DNA from: Tubiluchus corallicola | Lineage: Eukaryota > Priapulida > Priapulimorpha > Priapulimorphida > Tubiluchidae | Reading direction: 5' to 3' | NCBI GenBank assembly: GCA_030141605.1 | Contig: JAQGDQ010000049.1 | Location: 64,001 to 124,000 of the forward strand | DNA: 60,000 nucleotides | Shown: positions 25,225 to 35,719 of the stretch, one piece after another | Layout: every line of letters starts with the position of its first letter | Numbering within the stretch: the stretch's first letter is position 1 | Program-made: the position numbers and the translations under genes | Notes under the pieces: model-generated | The model's database searches: none | Told to the model about the DNA's origin: nothing | Seen by the model: only the letters and a program-made list of their open reading frames with translations

Positions 25225-26799
25225 TTAACGTATCAGTAAAATTTCGAGCCACAGAAAGAGAAAGAAACTCGAGTTACTAACGGTAGTTGTACTTGCATTT
25301 TTGACAGATGCATGCAAGCCACTCGTTCTGGCACAATTAAAATCTGAAAGCTTTAACTGTTCGTTGGGTACTAGAGGTTCCCAGCAATCTACAAAAGATG
25401 CACTCCACTTGATTTCCTTTGTCCAAACTGCATTGCAGTCACAAATTAATCGACTTTGTAATAACGCAAAAACCACTGTGCTAGGGCTAACGTGTGGGTG
25501 CAGGTCAGGTGTCGTCATGCTGCTTATTTTTGTTCTAAAAAACTGGACGGAACGTATTGCAGGGTTATTAGACAGATCCAAATTGGCTATGGTCAATTCA
25601 TAGCAGTCAAAAATGGCAATTGTCTGCAAATTCTCCATTCTGCGAAATGCATCACGATGAACAAGTATTAAATTTTTCATGTTCAACATTCGAAAGTTAA
25701 CAATTGACCCATGTACGTCATCTTTTCCGAGAAAATTCATTCCACTATTCCTTATTATCAACGTTTCGACATACTTTCCTTTCAGAAATTTTTGTGGCAA
25801 CTGTGAATAACTATAGAACAAGATCTTGACTGTTAGTGGGACATCAGCAACTACTGGCAATGATTCTGAAATTTTTTCCAGGTTTGAGTAATCGAGATCC
25901 ATCTGGTTGCCGTTGCATGTCAGGATGTCTGGCGTAAAAGTACAGCCTAAACTCTCGGCTACTTTGTAATGCCCATTTTCAGTAGTTGTCTTGGTGGTTG
26001 AAATTTCTGTAGGTTTTAGGGTTGTCGAAGGTATAAAAGTTGACGTACCATCGGGACAAAAATCATCAAGGGTATGAATCAAAGTCCCCTCGACATATTT
26101 TCCTCTGGCATTGGGTAGTTGGGCACATTCTATTGAAGACTCTGAATTCCATGTCTCTATTTTCATCCAAACAGTTCTGCAGTCACAAATCAAAGGATTT
26201 CGGCGGAAAAAAATTCGTACTTTTTCAAAAACAACGTGTGCATGAAATGTTGGCATATCCGCTGTAATGATACCTGTATTGACTACACTCATTACCTGAA
26301 TCATTAGACTGTTAGACAAATCCAAATGTAGTTGCTTCAAATTTGGACAGTCATTGATGCTGATCAACAACAACATTTCCAAATTACTGAAAGCCTGGTG
26401 GTGTATGCTCGCCAAATTCTTAATCTTTGTTATTCTAATACTTGTAACATAATTAGCTAGAAGAAAGTTTTTTTCAATTCTGATCAGATTGTCAGCATTT
26501 ATTATGTCGACTCGTGAAACTTCTGTGCCTTCTAAAAATCTCAGAGGCAGAGCATTGTCTTCATAATCCCTTACCGAAACAATATTTACTTTTGTACCAT
26601 TAAAATATAATACTTCTCTTAGTTCCTCCAGAATAGCTTGATTAGTTGTTTTGCCATTACCACCACAAGTTATGTAAATGGAAATTGCTGTTTGCGTTCG
26701 TGAACAGGATCTTAAGAACGCTTTACTTGTGCCAAAATCAAATATGATTAGTATAATAAGTATGATGCCAAATTTTGCAGCACGGAAAGTTTGCAACAT
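25225..26799 (-). CDS. Secreted/surface protein with two LRR-type halves
   Basis: An intronless frame of 524 residues. The open frame extends 18 codons further upstream, but the first ATG is at 26799 and is followed at once by a hydrophobic signal sequence (FGIILIILIIF), so I place the start there. Two homologous halves follow, about residues 30-250 and 285-500. Each has an opening Cys-rich segment, degenerate leucine-rich repeats (for example FSNLEML, FRRMENLQTI, LDLSN) and an LRRCT-like cap with a CDC..VW motif (PLICDCRTVW; SRLICDCNAVW) and later cysteines. A Thr/Ser-rich linker (STTLKPTEISTTKTTT) joins the halves. The C-terminus, SSFFLFLWLEILLI, could be a GPI-anchor signal or a short membrane segment. 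Proteins with this weak-LRR plus CDC-W cap are common in invertebrates and are thought to bind proteins outside the cell. The ligand is unknown. Confidence 0.8.
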   Translation of the reverse strand: MLQTFRAAKFGIILIILIIFDFGTSKAFLRSCSRTQTAISIYITCGGNGKTTNQAILEELREVLYFNGTKVNIVSVRDYEDNALPLRFLEGTEVSRVDIINADNLIRIEKNFLLANYVTSIRITKIKNLASIHHQAFSNLEMLLLISINDCPNLKQLHLDLSNSLMIQVMSVVNTGIITADMPTFHAHVVFEKVRIFFRRNPLICDCRTVWMKIETWNSESSIECAQLPNARGKYVEGTLIHTLDDFCPDGTSTFIPSTTLKPTEISTTKTTTENGHYKVAESLGCTFTPDILTCNGNQMDLDYSNLEKISESLPVVADVPLTVKILFYSYSQLPQKFLKGKYVETLIIRNSGMNFLGKDDVHGSIVNFRMLNMKNLILVHRDAFRRMENLQTIAIFDCYELTIANLDLSNNPAIRSVQFFRTKISSMTTPDLHPHVSPSTVVFALLQSRLICDCNAVWTKEIKWSASFVDCWEPLVPNEQLKLSDFNCARTSGLHASVKNASTTTVSNSSFFLFLWLEILLIR

Positions 26800-27283
26800 T
26801 ATATTCAAAGAGCCGTGTTGGAGAGCTCGATTTAATATCGAAAAAATTCTCAAATCATAAAGTTGTCACTATAGTTGTCACTATATTGAATATCTTTGTA
26901 ATGTTGCCAAAGAAACAATATTTAATTATTTGTTGCTATGTTGTTATACCACAGTTTAAAAATTATGCAAAAAACGCAAAAGCCTAATATTGCATTGTGA
27001 TGAAGTGTGAGACAGCCCAGTACCAGCAGTTTCAGTTTGTGTGAAAAATCGGCGGGTGAACGAATGTGTAGCAACAGTTAATCGTGACGTACACACAATT
27101 GATTGTTGACAAAGAAAAATTATTATTGTCTTCTTCACAAAGCCTCTTTGTACACAGCCTGGCTATAAACGTGGAAATATTTTTCTACTACAGTGCATTT
27201 TTGCAAAGTTTTAGATTACTATCATCACAATATTAAAATGATAAAAACGTATTACGTGGATAACAATAAGAACGTGAACTGGC

Positions 27284-27409
27284 GAAATAGACTTCTTTAT
27301 AGAGTTGCAGTGCAAGCGAGTAATCCGAAAATCACAGTAATCGTAGAATCACAGAATATATCTGTTGGATTACTCGTTTATGAAGTAACTCTATAGAGAG
27401 GTCTATCTC
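27284..27409. mobile_element. Palindromic MITE-like element
   Basis: Arms of about 45 bp (27284-27329 and 27365-27409) are imperfect reverse complements. GAAATAGACTTCTTTATAGA pairs with TCTATAGAGAGGTCTATCTC, and CGAGTAATCCGAA pairs with TTGGATTACTCG. A 35-bp spacer contains a repeated AATCACAG. No frame is coded. It looks like a foldback or MITE-type element, but the family is unknown. Confidence 0.75.
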
Positions 27410-28194
27410 ATCAAGGTGCCGGTCACATTCTCGTTCTCTTGTTCAAATTTTTTTTAGCCATCTTAATATTGTGACGTCATAATATAGTTACATGACAACA
27501 AAAATGGTGTTCTAAGTGATGCACGTACAAGATTCCATCTCAATAAATTTTATCTATCTTTGTAATACAAATTAAAGTTTGGAGTGACACTTTAACCAGA
27601 GCTAAGGTCAGCTCTTGCATGTATGAACCTGAGGACAGTATTACTTTGATAAAAAGAGGCAATCTAATAAACGGATACAGGAGAGTTTGCTGCACAGAAG
27701 CCATGCATGTGTTGGAGAAAACAGCTGCCTGTTTATTTGAAAAATCACCACCCGCTCGACTTCCGTGATGGGTTACAGAACCTGTGCTAATTTCTTATCT
27801 GCTTTTTCATGTTTGTTTGATAATTTCGACAAAACAACGCCGCGCATATACACGGTATCTGGGGTTTGGTGGAACGGCAATCATGAGGTCTTTCCTCTAG
27901 ACATTGCTAACTGCGTTTTAGGTTAATCACTTTCTCTATAACTTATGCTATGTTGACTTTTTTCACTAGATTTATTTTCCTATACGCCTTTTTTGTATTT
28001 TCGAAATTTAAGCTAGGGTTTTCACAGTATTTGACTTTCTAAATTTTTTATCAGAGATTGACGATTTGGTACGTGCGCCTATCATTTTTAAAATTTGCAT
28101 AATTCTAAAGTGCACAAAGAGTTCCATAATATGACAATCCAGATCAAAGAAGCACTTCCCACGACCCCAACCATCCGTTGTGACGGACGGTTAT

Positions 28195-28285
28195 ATTCAA
28201 ACCGTCAATTTTACTGTGTAAAGTTGGCTTAATGAAATTTACATAATATGGCTTAAGCCAACTTTAAACAGTAAAACTGAGGGTT
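28195..28285. repeat. Imperfect inverted repeat
   Basis: TTTTACTGTGTAAAGTTGGC at 28209 pairs with the 28254-28276 arm TAAGCCAACTTTAAACAGTA with one mismatch. Weaker pairing extends outward (AACCGTCAA against CTGAGGGTT). The left flank has its own small stem, GACGGTT...AACCGTC, at about 28183-28206. Confidence 0.75.
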
Positions 28286-28825
28286 TTAATTATAATTGAG
28301 TCTTATAGCGGATGATTAGGGTCATGCTAAATGCTTGTATGTTCTGGATTGTCATGTAATGTTATTATAACTCTTTGTATATTTGAGAATTATTCTGACT
28401 TTGAAAATGGTGCTCAAACGTACCTGAACGACAATTTTTTAAATTCTGTTGTTATATATAGTTGTCGAGTGCCACTATATATTGATGTCATCAGAGAGTT
28501 TAAAAAATTCTGTTAAATGCCCGAAGTTTAGCATTTGTACTAATCCTAAGAACAACATCAGTACAGAGATTACACATGTGAATTGATGGAAAGCCAAGCT
28601 GTTGTGACTCAGAGCGGAGTGGGTTATATTGTACACAACTGTTCTGATTATTGTACCTGACTTTGCAAGTCAACAAGACAAGATGCAAACAACCAGACCA
28701 AATCTGTCCACTTTTGTTCATGTATTAACTTTTGTGAATCTAAAAATTTATATATCGTAAAACTCCACACCTTTCTTATCTCTATAATATTTTCAAAACT
28801 TACAAAAATGCCTTTGTCGAAAAGG

Positions 28826-29980
28826 AGCTAAACCAAGAAAAGTTGCAGCCACTTTCAGATAAAGTAGTTATATCAAGAAGAGTTGAAGCTTCATTCAGAT
28901 AACTAAAGCAGCAAAACAAAGAAGAATTGTGGCTGGATTCATATCACGCAACTAAACCAAGAAGAATTGCAGCTCGATTCAGATCATGCCGCTAAACCAA
29001 CAAGAAATGCAGCTGGATTCAGATCATGCAACTAAACCAAGAAGAGTTGCAGCTGGATTCAGATCATGCAGCTAAACCAAGAAGAGTTGCAGCTGGATTC
29101 AGATCATGCAGCTAAACCAAGAAGAATTACAGCTGGATTCAGATCTTGCAGTTAAACCAGGAAGAGTTGCGGCTGGATTCAGATCATGCAGCTAAACTAA
29201 GAAGAATTACAGCTGGATTCAGATCATGCAACTAAACCAAGAAGAGTTGCGGCTGGATTCAGATCTTGCAGTTAAACCAGGAAGAGTTGCGGCTGGATTC
29301 AGATCTTGCAGTTAAACCAAGAAAAATTGCAGGTGGATTCAGGTCATGCAGCTAAACCAAGAAGAGTTGCGGCTGGACTCGGGTCACGCAGCTAAACCAA
29401 GAAAAAATGCAGCTGGATTCATATCGTGCAACTAAACCAAGAAGAGTTTCGGCTGGATTCTGACCATGCAGCTATAAACCAAGAAGAGTTGCGGCTGGAT
29501 TCATATCGTGTAGCTAAACCAAGAAGAGTTGCGGCTGGATTCTGACCATGCAGCTATAAACCAAGAAGAGTTGCAGCTGGATTCAGATCATGTAGCTAAA
29601 GCAAGAAAAATTGCAGCTGGATTCATATCGTGCAACTAAACCAAGAAGAGTTGCGGCTGGATTCAGATCATGCAGCTAAACCAGGAAGAGTTGCGACTGA
29701 ATTCAGATCATGCAGCTAAAGCAAGAAGAGTTGCGGCTGGATTCAGATCTTGCAGTTAAACCAAGAAAAATTGCAGCTGGATTCAGATCATGCAGCTAAA
29801 CCAAGAATTGGAGCTGGATTCAAATCATGCAGCTAAACCAGTAAGAGTTGCGGCTGGATTCAGATCATATAGCTGAACCAAGAAAAGCTGCAGGTGCATT
29901 TAGATAACGTAGCTAAACTAAGAAGAGTTGCAGCTGGATTCAGACCACGCAGCTAAACCAAGAAGTGTTGCCGTTGCATT
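28826..29980. repeat. 40-bp minisatellite, about 29 units
   Basis: The unit is AGCTAAACCAAGAAGAGTTG followed by CAGCTGGATTCAGATCATGC, repeated head to tail across about 1.15 kb. Some units are 42 bp (GCTATAAACC). Variant units recur: TCTTGCAGTTAAACCAGG, ATATCGTGCAACTAAACC and TCTGACCATGCAGCTATAAA. The period is not a multiple of three and every frame meets stops, so the array is not coding. Confidence 0.95.
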
Positions 29981-30369
29981 GAAATTCTTATGCAGCATCT
30001 ATCCGCAATTCTGCAGCACTTGAAACAAATCTCTGTACTTGCAGAATGGTCGGTCTCTGGTTTCTCTGAGCTGATTACACGTACGTTGCCACCTGATAGT
30101 TTAATTCAAATAAAGTCGTCTAGATAAATACGTTCACTTTGTCTCTGATCAGAAATTGATGGAAATTGAAACAGGGAATAGCTCGACAGACAGAAGTTTG
30201 CTGGTGTGGCGCTGCTTCGGCTTTCCGAATTGCAGAAAATAAAGTTTACGTAGGAGGACAGATCATAATGGATACAAAAACATATTGAATGTTGAAATGA
30301 CTCGAGTTGTTCATGTATTATATTCACTGTACGTGAAACTGCTCGTTATTTTACACGTAACGGTAGTAA
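29981..30369. other. Non-coding stretch after the minisatellite
   Basis: An AATAAA at about 30110 is the only signal noted. No gene was recognised. Confidence 0.35.
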
Positions 30370-30904
30370 TGATGTACACTGCGCTTTTTAGATGCCAGTA
30401 AAGCATTTGATAAAGCTTTACCCTACGGTCTATATGCATCAAACTGATAAAAACTGTGAATGAATGTCTTATCAAAATCGTGATGAGCTGGTACAGTCGA
30501 CGTAGTTGTATGAAATGGAATTCACAGATTGTTTTCCAGTTAAATGTCCAACAAGGTAAAAAATTGCCGTCTTTACTATATGCACATGCGTGTGTTAAAT
30601 CATTAGAGCTTCAAAACTAGATTTTCACGTACATTGTAAATACGTAGGAATTGTTTGTTATGTCGACGACAATATATTAACATTGTTTCTAGTGTTAATA
30701 TTCTGCAAAAACATGTAACAACATTGTGAGTTACATGCTGAGGCGTGGGATATTGCTTTTAGTCCTAACAAGTCGTTACTATTGCGTTTTCGTGACAACA
30801 CAGCTATCACAGTAAAAATAAGATACAATTTAAAATGGACAGATAAAGTTACATATTTAGGATACGATATTGTATCAGGAAAAGAATTCTCGTATAAATT
30901 AACA

Positions 30905-30905
<1 letters not shown>
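30370..30905 (+). mobile_element. Decayed non-LTR reverse transcriptase core
   Basis: In shifting frames the segment reads FLDASKAFDKA (about 30388), a typical first palm motif. Next comes a stretch ending FQLNVQQGKK in the place of the QG motif. CYVDDNILT (about 30658) carries the catalytic VDD pair of Asp, and WDIAFSPNKSLLLRF (about 30748) and VTYLGYDI (about 30849) correspond to the following conserved blocks. The YVDD and AFSPNKS style differs from the FADDT element at the left edge, so this is a different lineage. The last part, 30782-30905, is open. The copy is broken by frameshifts and then by a CA microsatellite. Confidence 0.75.
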
Positions 30906-30943
<38 letters not shown>

Positions 30944-30997
30944 GCACGCACGCACGCGCGCGCGCACACACACACACACACACACGCACACACACAT
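30906..30997. repeat. (CA)n with (CGCA)n and (CG)n core
   Basis: CA dinucleotides pass into CGCA and CGCG in the middle and back to CA. The whole tract alternates purine and pyrimidine. Frames over it (His/Thr, Cys/Val) are artefacts. Confidence 0.95.
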
Positions 30998-31254
30998 GAT
31001 GCCTGCGAGCATGCGCATGCGCCAGGTGTTGGCTACAGTTTTTTGAGAATTCTTGCATTTTCTGGCTTGTTTTGTCAGTTTTAGTAGTACATTTTAATTG
31101 GATTATATAGTGCCGTGGATAGCAATTTAAACCAGTTTTGATAAAATACATGCTTATTCTTGTATGCTTGAGTCTAGCATTTACAGCTATTATTGCTTGA
31201 TACTTTCTCGTCAGTTAAAAAGCCAAGTAACAACCATATTAAAATACAGTTCTA

Positions 31255-31870
31255 GTGCGTACACTAAAACTATTTAGACCCACACCGAAAACAAAATTGG
31301 CTACCAATGCAGTTCATTTATCAGCAAGTTTATTTCAACGTATAAAGAGGCTAAATATCTTAAATCAATCACTTGCCAGACGCAGGGGAACTAGGACTGG
31401 TATTGAACGTAGTACCTTGCCAAAAAGAGATTTAATCTGGGGAGTCAGTTCAACAAGCTACATTGAAAGGCAAAAATCGTTTGACCTGGTTCAGCTGAAT
31501 GTTTCAAGATCGAAGCTTTTCACATTTGGACTAATTAATGCCCAATGTTTAAGAAACAAGATTAGCGAGATATGCCAAGGCTTAATTGACGAAAATGTCC
31601 ATTTATGTGCCGTCACAGAAACGTGGCTTGAGCAGCAGGACGACAAAGCCAGAGCACATTTAGAAATGAGTGGGTTTAACTTTAATGATGCACCCCGGTT
31701 AGATGGTAGGCATCATGGTGGCATGGGTGTGCTGTTCAGAGATGGGATCAAATTAAATCTAATGGAATCAATTTTCAAGACTTCATTTGAGTTTAGTGAA
31801 TGGTGTGTTTGGATGACTAATATGAAAATGAAATTAATCATTGTGTACAGGACACCATACATATATTATG
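31255..31870 (+). mobile_element. Retrotransposon endonuclease-domain fragment
   Basis: An open frame of about 200 codons. From about residue 90 it shows the start of an exonuclease-endonuclease-phosphatase domain of a LINE: GLINAQCLRNKISEICQGLI, then VHLCAVTETWLEQQD (catalytic Glu in TETWL), then GFNFNDAPR and HHGGMGVLFRDGIKLN. The residues before it are the Arg-rich lead typical of such proteins. The frame ends in a TACATA-rich stretch after LIIVYRTPY, before the SDH-type C-terminal motif. The copy is 3'-truncated, and it lies downstream of reverse-transcriptase sequence, the reverse of normal order. Confidence 0.8.
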
Positions 31871-31939
31871 TATACATACACAGGACACCATATACATACA
31901 TGTATATTATAAAATGAATAATGTTTTATGCACACTAGA

Positions 31940-32140
31940 TAAATGAAAGTCGGAAATTACAACATTGTTCTTAATGAGCACTTACTGTCTACCAAGTATA
32001 ACTTTTGCTTCAGAAGTATGCTCAATGAAGAGCAGGGACATCGAGGTTGCATGGAAAACTATTTACAGGAGAATATTTAATTTCAAAAGAAGCGAAAACG
32101 TTAGATTGTTTCAGTACTTTTGTAATACAATGCCACTGAA
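31940..32140 (+). mobile_element. Reverse-transcriptase C-terminal fragment
   Basis: The frame reads YCLPSITFASEVCSMKSRDI then WKTIYRRIFNFKRSENVRLF. It matches the block after the palm and thumb of LINE reverse transcriptases (LP.L.YA.EV......L...W...+RRIF.......). It could be the remainder of the element at 30370-30905, split by the CA repeat and the endonuclease fragment. Confidence 0.65.
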
Positions 32141-32151
32141 CTATTTAACCA

Positions 32152-32216
32152 CTCGCTCATTTACTCACTCACTCCCTCGCTCACTCGTTCACACACTCAC
32201 TCACCCACTAAAGCTC
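32152..32216. repeat. (ACTC)n degenerate microsatellite
   Basis: CACTCACT-type units follow the retrotransposon fragment directly. Confidence 0.8.
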
Positions 32217-33424
32217 ATTTAGTTATCTCAATTCACCAGATTTAAAAATGCATTATTTGTATATTATCCTGTAATCTTGCTCTCATATCTGTCATCTGTT
32301 CTACTGCTTGTTTTAACGTATCTGTAACCTAATGGCAATCCTGCGTTAATGCTCTGCTCATTAGCTTCCGCAATAATAAGGTCATCCGCTATTTGCATCA
32401 CCATTTATCAGCATGAGAAAATGGTCAAATGATGCTGAACATGTTCGACATTGGCTGGCGGAAGTCCAATCATCTCTTCAAGCCGGTGCGCGAAAACAAG
32501 GCGGAGATTTATTGCAAAATATCCCCATTTTCTTAAATAGGAGTAATAAAGCAACGAATGTAGGAATATTTACGATTCTTTGTTCCAACACAGAACTTTA
32601 ATAATTAATAACAAGTGTCTTATATAAAGTCATTCTGGTTCGACGTCATGCTTAACAAATTTTGTGAGTAACCTTAAATTAAATGCACGGACGAATTGAG
32701 AGAGTGATCACTAGACTAACGTATTTTGTTAAATTAGTACTAATGTCGCCCAATTTAAAAGTGTGCTGCTAAATTTTAGGAGCCTACAAGGGCAGCTGAT
32801 TAGTTTAAATGGAGCGAATGGTAAAACTTAGCTCAAAAACTACCATTAATTTAAAACAGAATCGATGTGTGATTCTCAAATACTTAGTGATAACTTAATA
32901 AGAAAATGTGCTACATTACTTGTTAAGTGATAAATGTTGTTTAAAGGCTTCTGTGCTATACTCGATCAACTATATTAAATCAATTAACTGACTTTTGATT
33001 TTAGACAAAGCAACGAACGTTTGTAGCTAACAAATCACAGCAGTGCTTCTGTTGACTGTATTTATGCTTCAGTGTAATGCGCGCAACGGTTAGTCATACA
33101 GAGTGAAAGTTCTTTCATTTAAATGGTGTCGTAAATTCACTTCCCCTTGCGGCTCTGCTTTGATAAAATTCTAACATGAAACACTAGACGCATGTTGCAG
33201 TATGTTCAGGCTTATTTAAATTTATAGATTATAAAATAAGCGCTTTACATGGAAAAGATTAAATGCAGGCACAAGCTGATGCTCTTATTATACTACTCAA
33301 ACATAGTTCAGGGGAACAAACAATTGTAATGATATAAGAGAGTGAAGCATGAAGATGCAAAGCAGATACAAGAGTTAAAGAAGAAAAGCAGAGTAGACAA
33401 GTAGGAGAAAAGCTGAGAGAGAGA
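32217..33424. other. Non-coding stretch
   Basis: No gene or repeat was recognised. Confidence 0.4.
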
Positions 33425-33590
<166 letters not shown>

Positions 33591-35719
33591 ATGAATACTA
33601 ATATGTAATGATAAACCTAAAACTTGCACGTCCAAAATCGCAAAACGGTAAAGAGGCAAAGTTTTGAAAAATTCTACTTCATGCATTAGCAGTCATAGCT
33701 CTATTTACAGCCATGTTTAGTCGCAAATGAGGGTCTACGTATTGTAAGTAAGATACTCGTTAACAACGTGTTAAGTTACATTATCTTCTTCCGCGCATGC
33801 TTTGCAACTTAAACCGTTCTAACGCACTTTAAGGGTTGCAGATTATCTTTCGCCTACAAGAGAAAAGCTTTCATTTATCCGGAATAACTTCATATACAAC
33901 ACGTTAGCCCATTTTCGAAGAAACAGCATATCCAAAGTAGAAACTGATTTACTGAATGTAATTGAGGCAAATAGCCATGTCGATTCTTTTGCAACCACTA
34001 AATTGTTTGTAATGGAAAAGTTGTTTCTGTTTAAGCGTGAATTTTTTCTTATTTTTAGTTGAAAAATAGCCTTCGCATCGTTACATCCTTCGCATTGCCT
34101 TGTAAATCTGAACATGCCGTCGACTCTACATTGCAGTATCAGCATGACATAAACTAATTTCCTCACTTTAGTCAAAACGTTCCCAGATGACTATATGGCC
34201 CACGCTAAAAGCCTTTTTGCAATAGAAAACCAATAAACTTGTACAATAAAAGGATAACGGTGCAGTAATCAGAAAATCAGTTTATGCAGAATGCGGACGA
34301 CCGCAAAGTCATTGGTTAGTTAAAGATATAATAAGTTTCTTTTAATTTGACTTAGAATCATACACTTCACACATTTAAAATGTTTACCACGCACAAGGAC
34401 AAAAACTAAAACTATTAAACGGCACAAAAGCTATACAACTAAAGTACTGTGTTGATTCAATTCTTAAAACCAATTACAATAAAAAATGTTAGCATGACCA
34501 AACCAAATGGTTAAGATGTTCGTAATACTTCTACCTTTTTGTTTGCTTGAAAATGCTTTTTATTTATAGACCAGACCGTCCAACCAAAGGTGCAATTTCA
34601 TATTCATTGGCTTTTGCAAATAACACGACTGGCTGTTAAAAATTGGTTGAAAATTGCTTAATATAATAACTAACAGCTACATTATAGGGTTTAATTGAAA
34701 GGAAAACCCTTTACTTATATTAAAACTAAAATAATTCGTCTTGACATTTTGTGCTTTTCGCATCACCTACATGCTGTTTTTGTGTTCTGAATGTGTAGCA
34801 ACAGCACTGCGTAAAACTTGTAAATTTAAAGTACAAAAAGACCGTTAAGCGCAGCCATTTTAACGGTAAGTTGTTTAAAACAAATTTAGATTATAAAGAG
34901 TAAATTTTAAAAAATAATCAAAGCATTCCTAGTGTACACTTCACTATCTACCTAAGAAAAAAGTATAAATTACCTTTCCTTGTCAATAAGATTAATAGTA
35001 TGTTTTCAGTGAGCCAGTGGTGCAAACTGGGACTGTGAGTCCAGTGACGTGTTACCACTTGGCGCCAACGTTTAAATTGGTAAGAATTTCTTTTATGGAT
35101 ACATAAGTCTTTCAAACAGGTAAGCGTAATGCAAAGTAGTATAATTTCGCATGGAAAGTTTATTGTACCTACTTTAAAATTGTCTTTTCCTTTAAAACCG
35201 TCAATTCTCTAAGGAGATATATCTGAGGAAAGATGCTATACAAGGCAATTTATACAATTAACTTACATGCATGACGACTCATAATTGACTGGCGTGAATC
35301 CAGCCTATTTCATGTCAGGTTCGCAACGTCTCTGTATACAATAAATTCCTTTCTTACGATGGCCGTAACATTGCAGAAGCTGGCAATTTACCAACTTGCC
35401 GTTTCACGCAAACTTGTACAAAAATTAATTCAATTTTTATTGATAGTTATGAGATTTATGTTGAATTTATCGCAAAATCTAATAACATTTTTGCTATATT
35501 GATGTCATTTCAGCCACACAATTTGAATATCGTAAAATCATGGGTTAAAAGTCTAAGGCTGCAGTAGCCCCCAGAGTAAACTATTGCCTGAACAATTCGA
35601 GTCGATTGGGGGATTGGACAGCTGGACTAAACTAGCCAAATCTTTTATAGTCTCAAAATGGCGACTAAAGTGGGTGCGGCGGCGACAGAAACATGCGACT
35701 TGCGAAAGTAAAAAAGATC
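33591..35719. other. Non-coding stretch
   Basis: Frames up to 110 codons lack recognisable domains. A GTAAGC donor-like site near 35119 could not be linked to a coding frame. The block 35570-35705 is less AT-rich and carries a minus-strand open frame of unknown origin. Confidence 0.35.

Larger units (their letters stand above)
26800..28825. other. Region between LRR gene and minisatellite
   Basis: It would contain the LRR gene's promoter on its left side, but no core promoter element was identified with confidence. Apart from two palindromic elements described separately, nothing coding was seen. Confidence 0.35.

Noticed and set aside
28826-29980. Possible coding minisatellite
   Set aside because: The 40-bp period shifts frame each unit, and stops (TAA, TGA) recur in all frames on both strands.
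28826-29980. CRISPR-like array
   Set aside because: The repeats are contiguous without spacers, and the context is eukaryotic.
34990-35075. tRNA-like or small-exon sequence (TTTTCAG ... GGTAAGAA)
   Set aside because: No cloverleaf with plausible anticodon arm or conserved T-loop, and no open frame that joins other exons.
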